From positions 124,001-188,000 of the forward strand of contig JAEYTL010000018.1 in NCBI GenBank assembly GCA_023434025.1: a DNA stretch of 64,000 bases, read 5' to 3'. Below, one piece after another: positions 8,012 through 17,836 of this stretch. Positions within the stretch are counted from its first letter, which is position 1; each line of letters opens with the position of its first letter. The DNA is from Bacteroidota bacterium (lineage in GTDB: Bacteria; Bacteroidota; Bacteroidia; Flavobacteriales; Flavobacteriaceae). The notes below the pieces were generated by a model. That model did no database searches, was not told where the DNA came from, and saw only the letters and a list, made by a program, of their open reading frames with translations. The translations under genes were made by a program, and so were the position numbers.

Positions 8012-9304
8012 TTAATTTGTCCTTCTGTCTATTAAAGTGACGGGCTTTCGGCTTTCCGGCGTAAAAATAATCGGCAATAAATCTTCTTTTTTTACCACTT
8101 CCAGCTTTGGCGTAACGCGTAATTTTGCTTTAAAATGATTTTTTACTTCATGAATAAATTGCTCCGAATTATTTTTGGTTACTATTTTAATTAAAATTTC
8201 GTCGGTTCCCAACGCATTCGTAAAAATCTCAATTACATGATTTTCCACTTCTTCAAAAGAAGCCAGCAAATCATGCATCGCAGGCGGATACAATGTGGTT
8301 CCTTTGTATTTTATCATGTGCTGTTTTCTTCCCATCACCGGACCTATCCGTAAAGAATTTCTCCCGCACTGACAAGCCTCCGTATGCAATTGCACAACAT
8401 CACCGGTTTTAAATCGCAAAAGCGGCATGGCTTCTACCCCTAATGTGGTAATAACCAACTCACCTGTTTCGCCTTGTTTAACCGGTTTGTTATCATTGTC
8501 TACTACTTCTACAATAATTAATTCCGGATGATGATGCCCCCCTAGAAAAGCAGTGCATTCTGTAAAAGCTGTACTCATTTCAGTAGAGGCATACGATGAA
8601 AACAACTGAACGGGCCATTTTTGAGTAATTTTATCCGAAAGCAATGTTGGATTAAAATGCTGGTCACGTAGGGCTTCGCCAATACAAATAACTCCTTTTA
8701 CACTTGACGCTTTATAATCTATCTGGTGACTATCGGCATATTCAATTAATTTCAGTAAAAAAGACGGAACTGAAATCAAATAGGCTGGTTTGTATTTCAA
8801 AATAGAATCCCATTGCAGTTCCGGAATTCCGGAACCAACGCGAATGACACCAGCTCCCAACTTTCGCAAACCTAAAAAATAAGCTAAGCCAGCCATGAAT
8901 CGCCGATCCATGGTGGTCATCAGCTGTACCACATCGCCTTTTTGAATTCCGGCACATTGAAATGAAATAGCTTCATTGTAGGCTAATCTTTCCAGATCAT
9001 TATCTGTTAAACCAATGGTCACCGGACTTCCCAATGTTCCCGATGTGGTAACGTAATCAATAATTTTATTCCTGGAAACACAAAAAAAATCGTCGTTATG
9101 TTCCTGTAAATCCATTTTGGTTGTTACCGGAATTTGCTGCAAATCTGCTAACGTCTGAATCGTATTTACAGCAATATTGTGTTGAGTAAACAATCGTTTA
9201 TAAAAAGGAGAGTTTTGGTTCAAATAGATCAACAACTCCTTAAGCTTTTCACTTTGAAATGCATAAATCTCTTCGCCCGAAGCCTGTTCTATCGCTGGAA
9301 TCAT
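8012..9304 (-). CDS. PaaK-like AMP-binding acyl-CoA/ACP ligase of the pigment cluster
   Basis: The 430-residue adenylating enzyme is of the phenylacetate-CoA ligase type, activating an aryl or acyl acid as its adenylate and passing it to a thiol. Visible motifs are the P-loop TTSGTLGSP (residues 86-94), YASTEMS (A5 motif), FKTGD (A7 motif) and a CGRN loop. In this context it could load the aryl starter (4-coumarate or a derivative) or a fatty acid. It overlaps the stop of the upstream gene by 4 bases (ATGA), so it is translationally coupled. It is the last gene of the minus-strand run. Confidence 0.85.
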   Translation of the reverse strand: MIPAIEQASGEEIYAFQSEKLKELLIYLNQNSPFYKRLFTQHNIAVNTIQTLADLQQIPVTTKMDLQEHNDDFFCVSRNKIIDYVTTSGTLGSPVTIGLTDNDLERLAYNEAISFQCAGIQKGDVVQLMTTMDRRFMAGLAYFLGLRKLGAGVIRVGSGIPELQWDSILKYKPAYLISVPSFLLKLIEYADSHQIDYKASSVKGVICIGEALRDQHFNPTLLSDKITQKWPVQLFSSYASTEMSTAFTECTAFLGGHHHPELIIVEVVDNDNKPVKQGETGELVITTLGVEAMPLLRFKTGDVVQLHTEACQCGRNSLRIGPVMGRKQHMIKYKGTTLYPPAMHDLLASFEEVENHVIEIFTNALGTDEILIKIVTKNNSEQFIHEVKNHFKAKLRVTPKLEVVKKEDLLPIIFTPESRKPVTLIDRRTN

Positions 9305-10965
9305 CCTGTTTTTTTATTTATTTTCTTTAAATATTTTTCAATTTTTTTTCTATCCGGAACGGTCGTAATTTCCTTTTGAAGAGCCTTTTTAAATTCAATT
9401 TCAGCTGCTTTATACCATTCTTTCTGATAATAGTATTCTCCTATACGGGCATAGACCTGCCAAAAATCAGGGTTCAATTTCTGATATTCTTTAGCAAACC
9501 CTGTTTCCAAAGTTAACTTTTCTTTTAAAACCTTATCCAACCTCCGGTCAAAAATTCTGAACCTTTCATAATCGGCATATGCCGTTGTATTTAAAAATTC
9601 ATCTTGCGGAATGTTCTCTGAAGTTTTGACGGAAACGGTAAAATCGCCATTCATTTTACCAAAAACTTCTTTCAGGTCATACGCCACAAATTCGCCCAAT
9701 TGATAGGGATTGGAAGAAACCCAAACCATCAGTTGTTCCGGTTTAAAAATTACCGCATGATGAGCCCGAAGCTGATTGAGTGCTTTTTCGTTTCCGAAAC
9801 CGATATGGAGTTCAGCAAGACCTTCTTTATTCCGAAGAATTTCGGCCATTTTTTCCGGATTCATTTTGTCTTTCTCCTCTAATAGTTCAACCATACGGTC
9901 AAAACGGTATTGGGAATGACTTTCTCTGATGTGCTTAATATTCCGTTTATCCGACTGATACATTTTACTTTGAAAATGATTGGAGCAAATCAATTGATTG
10001 GAATTTTCCACTTCATATACTTCAAAATTATCAGGAGCCATTTCAATCAAAACCGCTTTTTTGTCTTTAGCACTGCCTACCATGATTGATTCAGAGACAA
10101 AAACTTCTCTTTTTCTCGCTATCGCAATGGCTTCATCAATCGTGGAAGCATATTGCAAAATTTCCCTTGTTACAATTGAAATGGGTGTTTTGGCTACCAG
10201 CGGAATATCCGATTTTCCGGCATTAATCGTAACGGTCAGCCCTTCGGCATTCATTCCGGAAAGTACACCAATCATTCCGCCCCACGTAACATTCATAAAC
10301 GGAATTCCTTTTTCGGGTTTAACGAACAGAATGATTTTGTCTTTGGCAAAATCGTCTCCGGCATAAAAATCAAAATTTCTTCCGATGAGCAATGAACCAT
10401 CTTCTGATTTATGGCCCCAAACCGCCATAGAAGAACAGCCCACCAAAGCCAAATCCTGTAAAGCATGCCCAATATCGTGTGCACCATGAAGATACAAACT
10501 TCTCAGGTATTTGGGAGCAATGTCATTAAAATCCTCAGAAGCATACTCTGAAACACCGTAAATTTCTGTTTTAAACTCTTCCGGAATATGCAAATAAAGT
10601 TTTCGGTTATACCATTTTAAAAATTGCCGTACTAATTTTTGTTTGAAAGTTGACGGAACCATTTCCTGAATTTTCGAAAAAAAAATATGCTCTTGCTTTT
10701 TATACAAATCTTCCGACAAGCCACCAATCAATAGCCCTCTCTGCAATTCGCTACCGGAAACATGTAGTTCCCAGAGCTGTTGTTTGTTTTTAATCAAAAA
10801 ATTTTCACCGGAAACAAAAAGCGAATCATTTTTCTTTTCGATGTTTGGCTTGTTAAATCCATCAGAAGCTAATAACGGTTTGTCTTGTAGTGATTTGGAA
10901 ATTCCACAAGACAAAAATGTATTTCCGGCAAACAGAAAGAGTATTATTTTGAACGCAACTTTCAT
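9301..10965 (-). CDS. C45-family autoproteolytic acyltransferase/hydrolase, lipoprotein
   Basis: The 554-residue protein starts with a lipoprotein signal (lipobox FLSC, Cys20), so it is probably membrane-anchored outside the cytoplasm. An Ntn-hydrolase domain of the acyl-CoA:6-APA acyltransferase (C45) or linear amide hydrolase type follows. Cys177 in LVGCSSMAVWG is the likely nucleophile exposed by self-cleavage at Gly-Cys, followed by GRNFDF and the MNAEGLTV strand. The C-terminus is a short TPR-like helix pair (EWYKAAEIEFKKAL). It overlaps both neighbours by 4 bases. Ester-bond formation or hydrolysis on the pigment is a reasonable guess but not shown. Confidence 0.75.
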   Translation of the reverse strand: MKVAFKIILFLFAGNTFLSCGISKSLQDKPLLASDGFNKPNIEKKNDSLFVSGENFLIKNKQQLWELHVSGSELQRGLLIGGLSEDLYKKQEHIFFSKIQEMVPSTFKQKLVRQFLKWYNRKLYLHIPEEFKTEIYGVSEYASEDFNDIAPKYLRSLYLHGAHDIGHALQDLALVGCSSMAVWGHKSEDGSLLIGRNFDFYAGDDFAKDKIILFVKPEKGIPFMNVTWGGMIGVLSGMNAEGLTVTINAGKSDIPLVAKTPISIVTREILQYASTIDEAIAIARKREVFVSESIMVGSAKDKKAVLIEMAPDNFEVYEVENSNQLICSNHFQSKMYQSDKRNIKHIRESHSQYRFDRMVELLEEKDKMNPEKMAEILRNKEGLAELHIGFGNEKALNQLRAHHAVIFKPEQLMVWVSSNPYQLGEFVAYDLKEVFGKMNGDFTVSVKTSENIPQDEFLNTTAYADYERFRIFDRRLDKVLKEKLTLETGFAKEYQKLNPDFWQVYARIGEYYYQKEWYKAAEIEFKKALQKEITTVPDRKKIEKYLKKINKKTG

Positions 10966-12494
10966 TCTTTCGACCGGAGTTCATTATTAATTTTATTGAC
11001 CAGGTATTCCTTTCCTAAAATCTCCGAACAAGTTACTACCGCTCCGATTGTCACGCCTAAAACGCCATGCATACTGATACTTTGTCCCGTAAGGAACAAG
11101 TTTTCAATCTTTGTTTTCGGCGAAATGAATGTTTTCATCGGGTTATTGGAATCCTTTACGTAACCGTATAGATTTCCGTTATGCCCGCCAATATAATCCC
11201 GGTAAGAAAGTGGTGTGGAAGCATGCACTGATTTGATACATGCTCTGATATTCGGGATTTTCTTTTCAATTTCGTTTAGAAAAATTTCAATTTTATCCTT
11301 TTTAAATTTTTCGTATTCCTCTCCTCTGTCTTCTTTGCTGGCCACGGTATTTCTGGTGTTTTCCCATTGTTTAACCTCATCAAAACGCATATAGGTTATC
11401 GCAGTTAAACTCTCTGCCCACACTTGATATTCTTCCGAAACATTCATTGAAATCATGTAACACTCCGGCCATGATTCCTGTGTATATTCTGCCGCTTTCC
11501 AGATTCGGGCGGCATCTTTTACATGGTAATTATTATAATTCCGGTAAGGCAGACTCTCCGGTTTTAACACAATATAAATGCTGAAGGGTGCAATAATCAC
11601 TTCTAACCCCTGGATTCTTTCGTAATATGGTTTTCTGAATTTATCCTTACCAATTAATTTTAAGGTTGTTTTGGGCTCGATATTAGAGATGAAAACGTCC
11701 CCGAAATATTCATTTCCGTTTTTAGTTCTGGCAGAAACCAATTTCCCGTCTTCATAGCCAAAACCAACCACTTCATTATGCTTATAGGTCTCTCCTCCGT
11801 GTTTCTTTAATTGTTTGATGAGTTGCTTTGTTATCTGACTTCCGCCGTTTAAACACCGCCAGGAACTCTGGATATATGAATTTACAGAAAGTGCATGCAC
11901 ATAAAAAGGTGTTCTGTAATCATCGCCGGCATACAGAAAGTTTGACCCCGCCAAAACCGCTTTTAATTTTTCATTAGACGTTAACTCATCCAATAAGGCT
12001 TTGGCATTGATAGAAAGCACTTCGTTTTGATAACCTCCCTCATTTTTAAGATTATACAGTGGAAACGAATCACAGGCATAAACCAATTTATTGCAATATT
12101 CCCTGAGCACTTTTTCTTCCTCCGGAAAATATTTTAATAATTGCTGTACAAAATTTTCATAGCCTTGTGCGTGCGGATACTGATTCGGATCGCCTTCAAA
12201 CGTGATTACATCATAACCGTCTTCATCCATCTTTTTCAACTTAAGATGTTCCATGATGCCGATATATGAAAAATAACTGTGTAAATTTTCACCCTCAGAC
12301 AGTCCGCCGATATAATGAATTCCGGTATCAAAAATAGTTTTATCGCGAACAAATGTTTGCAGGTTACCGCCAAACTGGTTATTTTTTTCTAACACGCAAA
12401 CACTTTTTCCTTCCTTGGCAAGAATAATGGCCGACACCAAACCGCCAAGTCCGCTTCCTACTATGACCACATCGTATTTATTTTTCAAACTCAC
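10962..12494 (-). CDS. Phytoene-desaturase/CrtISO-like FAD oxidoreductase (first of two)
   Basis: The 510 residues begin with a Rossmann FAD-binding motif (VVIVGSGLGGLVSAIILA, residues 9-26), then GIHYIGG and a C-terminal FAD-contact region (FLTGQSISMHGVLGV). This is the layout of the carotene desaturase/isomerase family. No carotenoid genes (crtB, crtE) are present, so in this aryl polyene locus it more likely oxidises, reduces or isomerises the polyene or another intermediate. It overlaps the upstream MMPL gene and the downstream C45 gene by 4 bases each. A paralogous enzyme is encoded at 31979-33628. Confidence 0.82.
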   Translation of the reverse strand: MSLKNKYDVVIVGSGLGGLVSAIILAKEGKSVCVLEKNNQFGGNLQTFVRDKTIFDTGIHYIGGLSEGENLHSYFSYIGIMEHLKLKKMDEDGYDVITFEGDPNQYPHAQGYENFVQQLLKYFPEEEKVLREYCNKLVYACDSFPLYNLKNEGGYQNEVLSINAKALLDELTSNEKLKAVLAGSNFLYAGDDYRTPFYVHALSVNSYIQSSWRCLNGGSQITKQLIKQLKKHGGETYKHNEVVGFGYEDGKLVSARTKNGNEYFGDVFISNIEPKTTLKLIGKDKFRKPYYERIQGLEVIIAPFSIYIVLKPESLPYRNYNNYHVKDAARIWKAAEYTQESWPECYMISMNVSEEYQVWAESLTAITYMRFDEVKQWENTRNTVASKEDRGEEYEKFKKDKIEIFLNEIEKKIPNIRACIKSVHASTPLSYRDYIGGHNGNLYGYVKDSNNPMKTFISPKTKIENLFLTGQSISMHGVLGVTIGAVVTCSEILGKEYLVNKINNELRSKE

Positions 12495-15400
12495 GATTTT
12501 GTAAAAACTAATTTAGTTGCATCTTCTTTTAAAATAGTAAATCCGGCATTTGTAATGGTATCTTTCAATTCAAAATGCTTTAGCAAAATAACTTTATTTG
12601 CTTTAAAAACAAAGTCAGTCACTATTGACTCCTCTGCTTTTGAAGAAATTAACAACGTATCAAAATTCCCAATTTCTGTCCACTCCTCTACATAACAAAT
12701 ATCACGTTTTTTAACCAAATAACTCGTTTTTGCTACACTTCTTTTTATTTCATCTGCTATATAGCTCTGCACTTTTCTCTTGGCCTGCTGCAAAGTGAGT
12801 AAAACATCTACTTGTCCATAATCGTCTGCCAAATGCAGTATTTTTGCTGATGGGGCAATAACTTCATTAAGACTAAAATACAAGCTTTTATTCTTTTCAA
12901 AATCAGATTTTACGGCTTTAATGACTTCAGACTCTTTGTAAAGAAAACTTAAAAATAGTTTATTCTTAAAATAGTTTTCATCTTCTCTTTCGGTTCTGAT
13001 TTTGGCAAATTCCTGTCTGAAAAACTTGTTGACTGTTTTGGTTCTTTCGGTATATGTCTTGCCAAAAGTCATGTCAGAAGGTTGAATTCTTTTACCAATG
13101 ATCACCGTAATGTTTTCATCATAAATAATATGATCACCTTTGGGCAGCGTTTCTGAATTTCCGTGAATATAAATCGGTAAAACATCCAGGTTAAAATGCT
13201 CTGCCAGGTAGAAGGCTCCTTTGTGAAAGCGTTTGATTTCATTGTCCTCTGAACGGGTTCCTTCCGGAAAAACCATCAACAGATAACCATGCTCTACCCG
13301 CTTTCTCAAATGCTCAACCCCACCTTCTAATCCTTTTGAGACCGGATAATAACCCGCCAAACGCACTACTCCGCCAAAAACAGGCGATTTATACACCCAA
13401 TCGTTTACTAAATAAATTACCCGATGCGTAACCATGCCCGTTGCTAAGGTGTCTAAAAAAGAGGTGTGGTTGGCAATCACAATGGCTGGTTTATCAAACT
13501 TCTCATGATGTGGGTTGACAATCTCTTTTTTTACAAACGGATTAGAGTATAAAACCGATTTCATGAACTTTGAAATAATTTTTCTAAACCAGCTTGTTCT
13601 TGTTTTGGCGTTTACGGGCAGCAAGTACAATATAATTCTTCCGAAAAAAGAAAAGATCAAACCGCCGGTTCCATAATAAATAAAAGACAAGGTGGAATGC
13701 GTTAGCAATCGAAGCGAAATAGGCGAATTTCCTTTTTGGGGTCGATTGACAATACAGATTTTAAACAGAATCGGGTAGAAAACAAACGTGATAATCAGAG
13801 CTGAAAAAATACCGATTAACGATACAGCTGAAATGGATTTCAGAGCGGGGTGCTTTGCAAAAATTAAGGCTCCGATAGCCAAAATAGTAGTAATAGCTGC
13901 CATTAGAATAGAAGCTCTATACGTTGGCAGAACATTTTTTCCGTAGGTATATTCCTTTTGCATGGCACTGGTCATGAAAATACTGAAATCCACTCCCAGC
14001 CCAAAAATCATCGTACAGACAATGGTACTGAAAATATTGAGCTGTAAACCAAACAAATTCATTAATCCGCCGGTTACAACTCCGGTAATTACAATTGGTA
14101 TAGCACTTAAAATCACCAGTTCAATTCTTTTGAAAAAAACAAAAAGAATGAGCAAAACAGCAATCAGCGAATAATTAATCAAGCTTGTAAAGTCGTTTCG
14201 CAACTGCCCTAAAAACGTTTCGTTCATGTGCTGACGGTCAATAACAACCAGGTTTTCATTTGCCGAAATGTTTTCAACAAATTGTTCTCTGTGGTTTAAA
14301 TTCAGTTTTACCAGTGAGGAAATCGTGTAAAAACCATCTTTTTGAGAAACAAACTCTTTTAAAAACAACGCTTTTACGGCTTCGTAATCACTGATTTTTA
14401 ACGGAGTAAAATCTTTGTTCAGTAATGCAAAAAAAGCCTGATGCGTTTCTTTTTTAAAACCGTAAGGTTCTCCGTTTTTCACTAAACTTTTTTCCAGAAT
14501 ATCTTTCTTTTCCGGAGTCCAGAAAGCATTCCATTGTTTCATTTTCTGTTTCTGGTCTTTTTCAGACAAAACCAATCCGCTGATGGAACTAAACGTCAAA
14601 ATTTCTTTGTTCTCTTTTTGTTTAACAAGGTCTTTATACACTGCATTCGAATGAACCAAAGCTTCGTCTATCGAGTTTCCGTAAGCCGTGAGGTAAATCG
14701 ACTTTGAGGTCAAATTAGTCGCTTTTTCTAATTTGCTTTCTGCTGTTTTAATTTCATCAGGAACATAATTGAGTTCAGACAGGTTGTTGTTGAAAGTAAC
14801 ATTTTTGAATGTAAAAAAACTAACTGCAACTACGACCAGACAGGAAATAATTAAAAATTTATTTTTATGGAATGAAAAAGAAGCAACTTTATCTAAAGCG
14901 GAATTAGAATTTTCTACTGCTTTTATGCTTGGTTTATATAAATGCGGCACAAACAGGAGTGAGAAAATTGCGGAAACCATCACACAAATTGCTGCAAAAA
15001 TCCCTAAATCTTTCAAGGCTTCGGAATGAACAAACAGTAGGCATAAAAAGGCAATTGCCGTAGTGCTGCTGCTCATCAATAATGGCTTAACAATATCTTT
15101 ATAAAGTGCTTCAACATCATTATTATGTTTGTAGTGTGTAAGAATATGAAGCGAATAATCGATTGTGACACCCAGCAAAACGGCTCCGACACTAAGGGAG
15201 ATTGCCGAAATACTGTCTTTTATAAAATATAAAAAAGCCATTGCGATGATTGCTCCGAAAACGGTTGGAATAAAAATAATTACCGGCACTAACAGATTAC
15301 GGTAGAAGAACATCAAAACCACAACCAAAAGACTCAATGAGATAAACACTGTGGTCATGATATCCTGTTTGATCTGTTTGGCATTGGCTACTGCGATGAA

Positions 15401-16162
15401 GGAGGATCCAAAATAACTTAACGTTACTTTTCCTTTGAACTCAAGGTTAAGCTGCTCTTGAATTGCTTGTAGTTTTTCTACAAACACCTGACTTTTATCT
15501 GTTTCAGTACCCGCTAATTTCGGGTTGACAAACAGTAGTAATGTAGAATTGTCTCTGGTCATCAAAAACCCGTCTTTCAGCTGAAAATCATCTCCGCTGC
15601 TGAGTTCCTGTAACTTTTTCAGCCCCATAAAAGAAAGACCTAACGGATCATTTAAAATAAAGTTTTTTGCCACAATTCCGGTGGGTGAAATCAGGGTTTT
15701 ATAGTTTTTTTCAACCTGAACCGCAATGCTGTCATTGTTGAGTTTTTTTTCAATCAGCCTATAATCGGATTCCTCTAAAAAAAGAGGCAGGTTATCATAT
15801 ACAAATTCAACGGTTTGCTGAATATTTTCATCATCCACTTTTCCTTGAATTTCCTTGATATACTGGTCAAGTGACGTTGTTTTTTCTAAAAATGCAGTTG
15901 CGGCTTCAACCAAATCATCCTCTGTTCCTTCTTTATCTTTTTCTATGATAACGGTAATCTTATCTGAAAAATTAATCTGCTGGAGTACTTTTGCCGTTAC
16001 ATCCGATTTTTCACTTTTGGGAATAATTCGGGTGATATCTTCTTCAAACTGAATTTGTGAGGCAAAAAATCCAAAAACACACAACACGGCAGCCGCTATA
16101 GTAACAGCCAGAATTTTTTTTCGCTCAACAAAGCGATAAATTGCAATAAAGATTTGCTGCAT
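12491..16162 (-). CDS. MMPL/RND exporter fused to a PlsC-type acyltransferase
   Basis: The 1223-residue membrane protein has two parts. Residues 1 to about 815 form an RND/MMPL transporter with a first helix near residue 20, a large periplasmic loop, a block of helices (about 265-410), a second loop and a second block (about 660-810). Residues about 880-1060 form a lysophosphatidate-acyltransferase-like domain with the HX4D motif NHTSFLD (His899, Asp904) and FPEGTRS near 970. A further cytosolic domain of about 150 residues ends the protein. MMPL proteins are regular members of aryl polyene clusters. The fusion suggests lipid-linked acylation coupled to export of the pigment or a precursor. 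Confidence 0.82.
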   Translation of the reverse strand: MQQIFIAIYRFVERKKILAVTIAAAVLCVFGFFASQIQFEEDITRIIPKSEKSDVTAKVLQQINFSDKITVIIEKDKEGTEDDLVEAATAFLEKTTSLDQYIKEIQGKVDDENIQQTVEFVYDNLPLFLEESDYRLIEKKLNNDSIAVQVEKNYKTLISPTGIVAKNFILNDPLGLSFMGLKKLQELSSGDDFQLKDGFLMTRDNSTLLLFVNPKLAGTETDKSQVFVEKLQAIQEQLNLEFKGKVTLSYFGSSFIAVANAKQIKQDIMTTVFISLSLLVVVLMFFYRNLLVPVIIFIPTVFGAIIAMAFLYFIKDSISAISLSVGAVLLGVTIDYSLHILTHYKHNNDVEALYKDIVKPLLMSSSTTAIAFLCLLFVHSEALKDLGIFAAICVMVSAIFSLLFVPHLYKPSIKAVENSNSALDKVASFSFHKNKFLIISCLVVVAVSFFTFKNVTFNNNLSELNYVPDEIKTAESKLEKATNLTSKSIYLTAYGNSIDEALVHSNAVYKDLVKQKENKEILTFSSISGLVLSEKDQKQKMKQWNAFWTPEKKDILEKSLVKNGEPYGFKKETHQAFFALLNKDFTPLKISDYEAVKALFLKEFVSQKDGFYTISSLVKLNLNHREQFVENISANENLVVIDRQHMNETFLGQLRNDFTSLINYSLIAVLLILFVFFKRIELVILSAIPIVITGVVTGGLMNLFGLQLNIFSTIVCTMIFGLGVDFSIFMTSAMQKEYTYGKNVLPTYRASILMAAITTILAIGALIFAKHPALKSISAVSLIGIFSALIITFVFYPILFKICIVNRPQKGNSPISLRLLTHSTLSFIYYGTGGLIFSFFGRIILYLLPVNAKTRTSWFRKIISKFMKSVLYSNPFVKKEIVNPHHEKFDKPAIVIANHTSFLDTLATGMVTHRVIYLVNDWVYKSPVFGGVVRLAGYYPVSKGLEGGVEHLRKRVEHGYLLMVFPEGTRSEDNEIKRFHKGAFYLAEHFNLDVLPIYIHGNSETLPKGDHIIYDENITVIIGKRIQPSDMTFGKTYTERTKTVNKFFRQEFAKIRTEREDENYFKNKLFLSFLYKESEVIKAVKSDFEKNKSLYFSLNEVIAPSAKILHLADDYGQVDVLLTLQQAKRKVQSYIADEIKRSVAKTSYLVKKRDICYVEEWTEIGNFDTLLISSKAEESIVTDFVFKANKVILLKHFELKDTITNAGFTILKEDATKLVFTKS

Positions 16163-16169
16163 GTTCTAC

Positions 16170-17339
16170 TTAATTAGTTGATTTTTTGGACAGCGAAAGT
16201 AACAAATAACTTCCAACTCCAAAAACAATTGCGGCAACAGTTGCCAGCACAAAACTTCCCACAAGATATTGTGATAAATTGGATTTTACAACATCCAAAG
16301 TGAGCGAATGATCAAAATGTAGCGGTTTCGTATTTCCTACAAAAAAAGATCCTGCTTTTAATGACCCGAAAATGATCAACGGGATCATCGGTGGAATACT
16401 GATGTTTGAAAAGGCAAACGACAACGCCTTGTTTAGCCGGAACAAAACAGCCAAAGAAAGGGACAAAATGGTTTGAAAGCCCCAAAACGGAGCTATTCCG
16501 ATAAAAACTCCCAAAGCAATGGAAGAAGCTTTTTTAGTGTTTGAGTCTGAACTTGCTAAAATATCTTCCCGGACGAAATCTTTAAACCTTTTTTTTAAAA
16601 GCTTCTGAAAAAAATCCCTTGGTTTAATGTAAAGTAAGGTGACGATCACCAAAACCGTGTTAAGAACACTAATCCGGCTGAAATCACGAAACGGACGAAA
16701 ATGAGATACCCGTTCGTGAGGATCATACAGGATGTTAATCGGAATATTTTTAACCGGCACACCTTTCCATGCCGTGCGAACAATTACTTCGATTTCAAAC
16801 TCAAATTTGCGGGTAAAAAACTTCTTCGGAAGCACATCAAGGGGGTATAAACGATAACCAGACTGGGTATCATCAAGTTTAATTCCTGTTTCGAACCAGA
16901 ACCAAAAATTGGAAAATTTATTGCCGAAACTGCTTTTTTTGGGCACGCCATCCTGGTTCATATTCCGGCTTCCGATAAATAAAACGGCTCGGCTTTCATC
17001 TTCCAGAGCTTTCCAAAAAAGCGGAATATCAGCAGGGAAATGTTGCCCGTCTGAATCTATGGTAATGGCAAAATGGAAGTTTAATTGTTTTGCTTTTTTA
17101 AAACCCTCCCGCAAAGCGACTCCTTTTCCTTTATTTTCCGGAAAATGAATTTGTGTAAGCTGGGGATACTTTTGCAGTATTGAAAAAGTCTCGTCGGTTG
17201 AACCATCATTTACCACAATGATGTTTTGTGTATGATTCAGTACACCGTCAATAATCCTTTGAAGCGTTTTTTGGTTGTTATAGGTAGGAATTATAACGCA
17301 GGTTTCCGCTTTAATTTTATTGTTAACGGTTGCTTCCAT
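16170..17339 (-). CDS. Glycosyltransferase family 2 protein with C-terminal DUF2062 domain
   Basis: The N-terminal about 225 residues are a GT-A fold of the dolichol-phosphate-mannose-synthase-like group (CVIIPTYNNQKTLQRII, VVNDGSTDET, TIDSDGQH, DTQSGYRLYP). A hydrophobic C-terminal DUF2062 domain with about three membrane helices follows. I chose the ATG at 17339 over an upstream TTG at 17360, which would overlap the preceding gene. GT2 enzymes recur in aryl polyene clusters, and this one may modify a lipid carrier or the pigment anchor. Donor and acceptor are unknown. Confidence 0.82.
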   Translation of the reverse strand: MEATVNNKIKAETCVIIPTYNNQKTLQRIIDGVLNHTQNIIVVNDGSTDETFSILQKYPQLTQIHFPENKGKGVALREGFKKAKQLNFHFAITIDSDGQHFPADIPLFWKALEDESRAVLFIGSRNMNQDGVPKKSSFGNKFSNFWFWFETGIKLDDTQSGYRLYPLDVLPKKFFTRKFEFEIEVIVRTAWKGVPVKNIPINILYDPHERVSHFRPFRDFSRISVLNTVLVIVTLLYIKPRDFFQKLLKKRFKDFVREDILASSDSNTKKASSIALGVFIGIAPFWGFQTILSLSLAVLFRLNKALSFAFSNISIPPMIPLIIFGSLKAGSFFVGNTKPLHFDHSLTLDVVKSNLSQYLVGSFVLATVAAIVFGVGSYLLLSLSKKSTN

Positions 17340-17349
17340 AAAATCAGGG

Positions 17350-17835
17350 CTAGTTTGCAATTAACTCCTTCTCCTGTGCGGTAAACGATTTTGATTGCAA
17401 AACAAAGCTTTTTAAATGCTCTTTGAAGGATTTGTTTTGCTTGTCAAATGTGGCTAAAATCAGCTTCTTATCTTCTTCTATATTGGCTTTGTAATTCAGA
17501 ATTTTAGGCGTATTTTCCTGGATACTCAACCGAATCAACCTGATTTCCGTATTGTTAGGTTCTGCTTTTACAGCTAGTTCAAGCATTGCTGCCCCTTTTA
17601 TAAAAAGATCTTTTTTTGTTTTTCTGTCTGATGCGAATTTTGCTTTCAAAGCTAACGAAGCTCCCTTGTAGGCCAGCATGGTTTTATTATCTCCGGAATA
17701 ATTGGCCATGTCATCGCTAAACTCAGCTGCTTTTTCCTTAGAATTTGAAGCAAGTATATAATTTTCCCTTACGGTTGTCATATCTTGAAAACCGGAGAAA
17801 AAGAACAGGAATGCTATGGAAAATAAAAATTTCAA
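17350..17835 (-). CDS. Exported small protein of unknown function
   Basis: The 161 residues begin with a cleavable signal (KFLFSIAFLFFFSGF). The rest is predicted to be mostly helical, with a TPR-like segment (GAAMLELAVKAEPNNTEIRL). I do not recognise a family. The gene sits between the dehydratase-like gene and the glycosyltransferase and starts 1 nt after the dehydratase stop, so it belongs to the operon. A role in periplasmic handling of the pigment is conceivable, as for the other exported proteins here. Confidence 0.75.
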   Translation of the reverse strand: MKFLFSIAFLFFFSGFQDMTTVRENYILASNSKEKAAEFSDDMANYSGDNKTMLAYKGASLALKAKFASDRKTKKDLFIKGAAMLELAVKAEPNNTEIRLIRLSIQENTPKILNYKANIEEDKKLILATFDKQNKSFKEHLKSFVLQSKSFTAQEKELIAN

Positions 17836-17836
17836 C

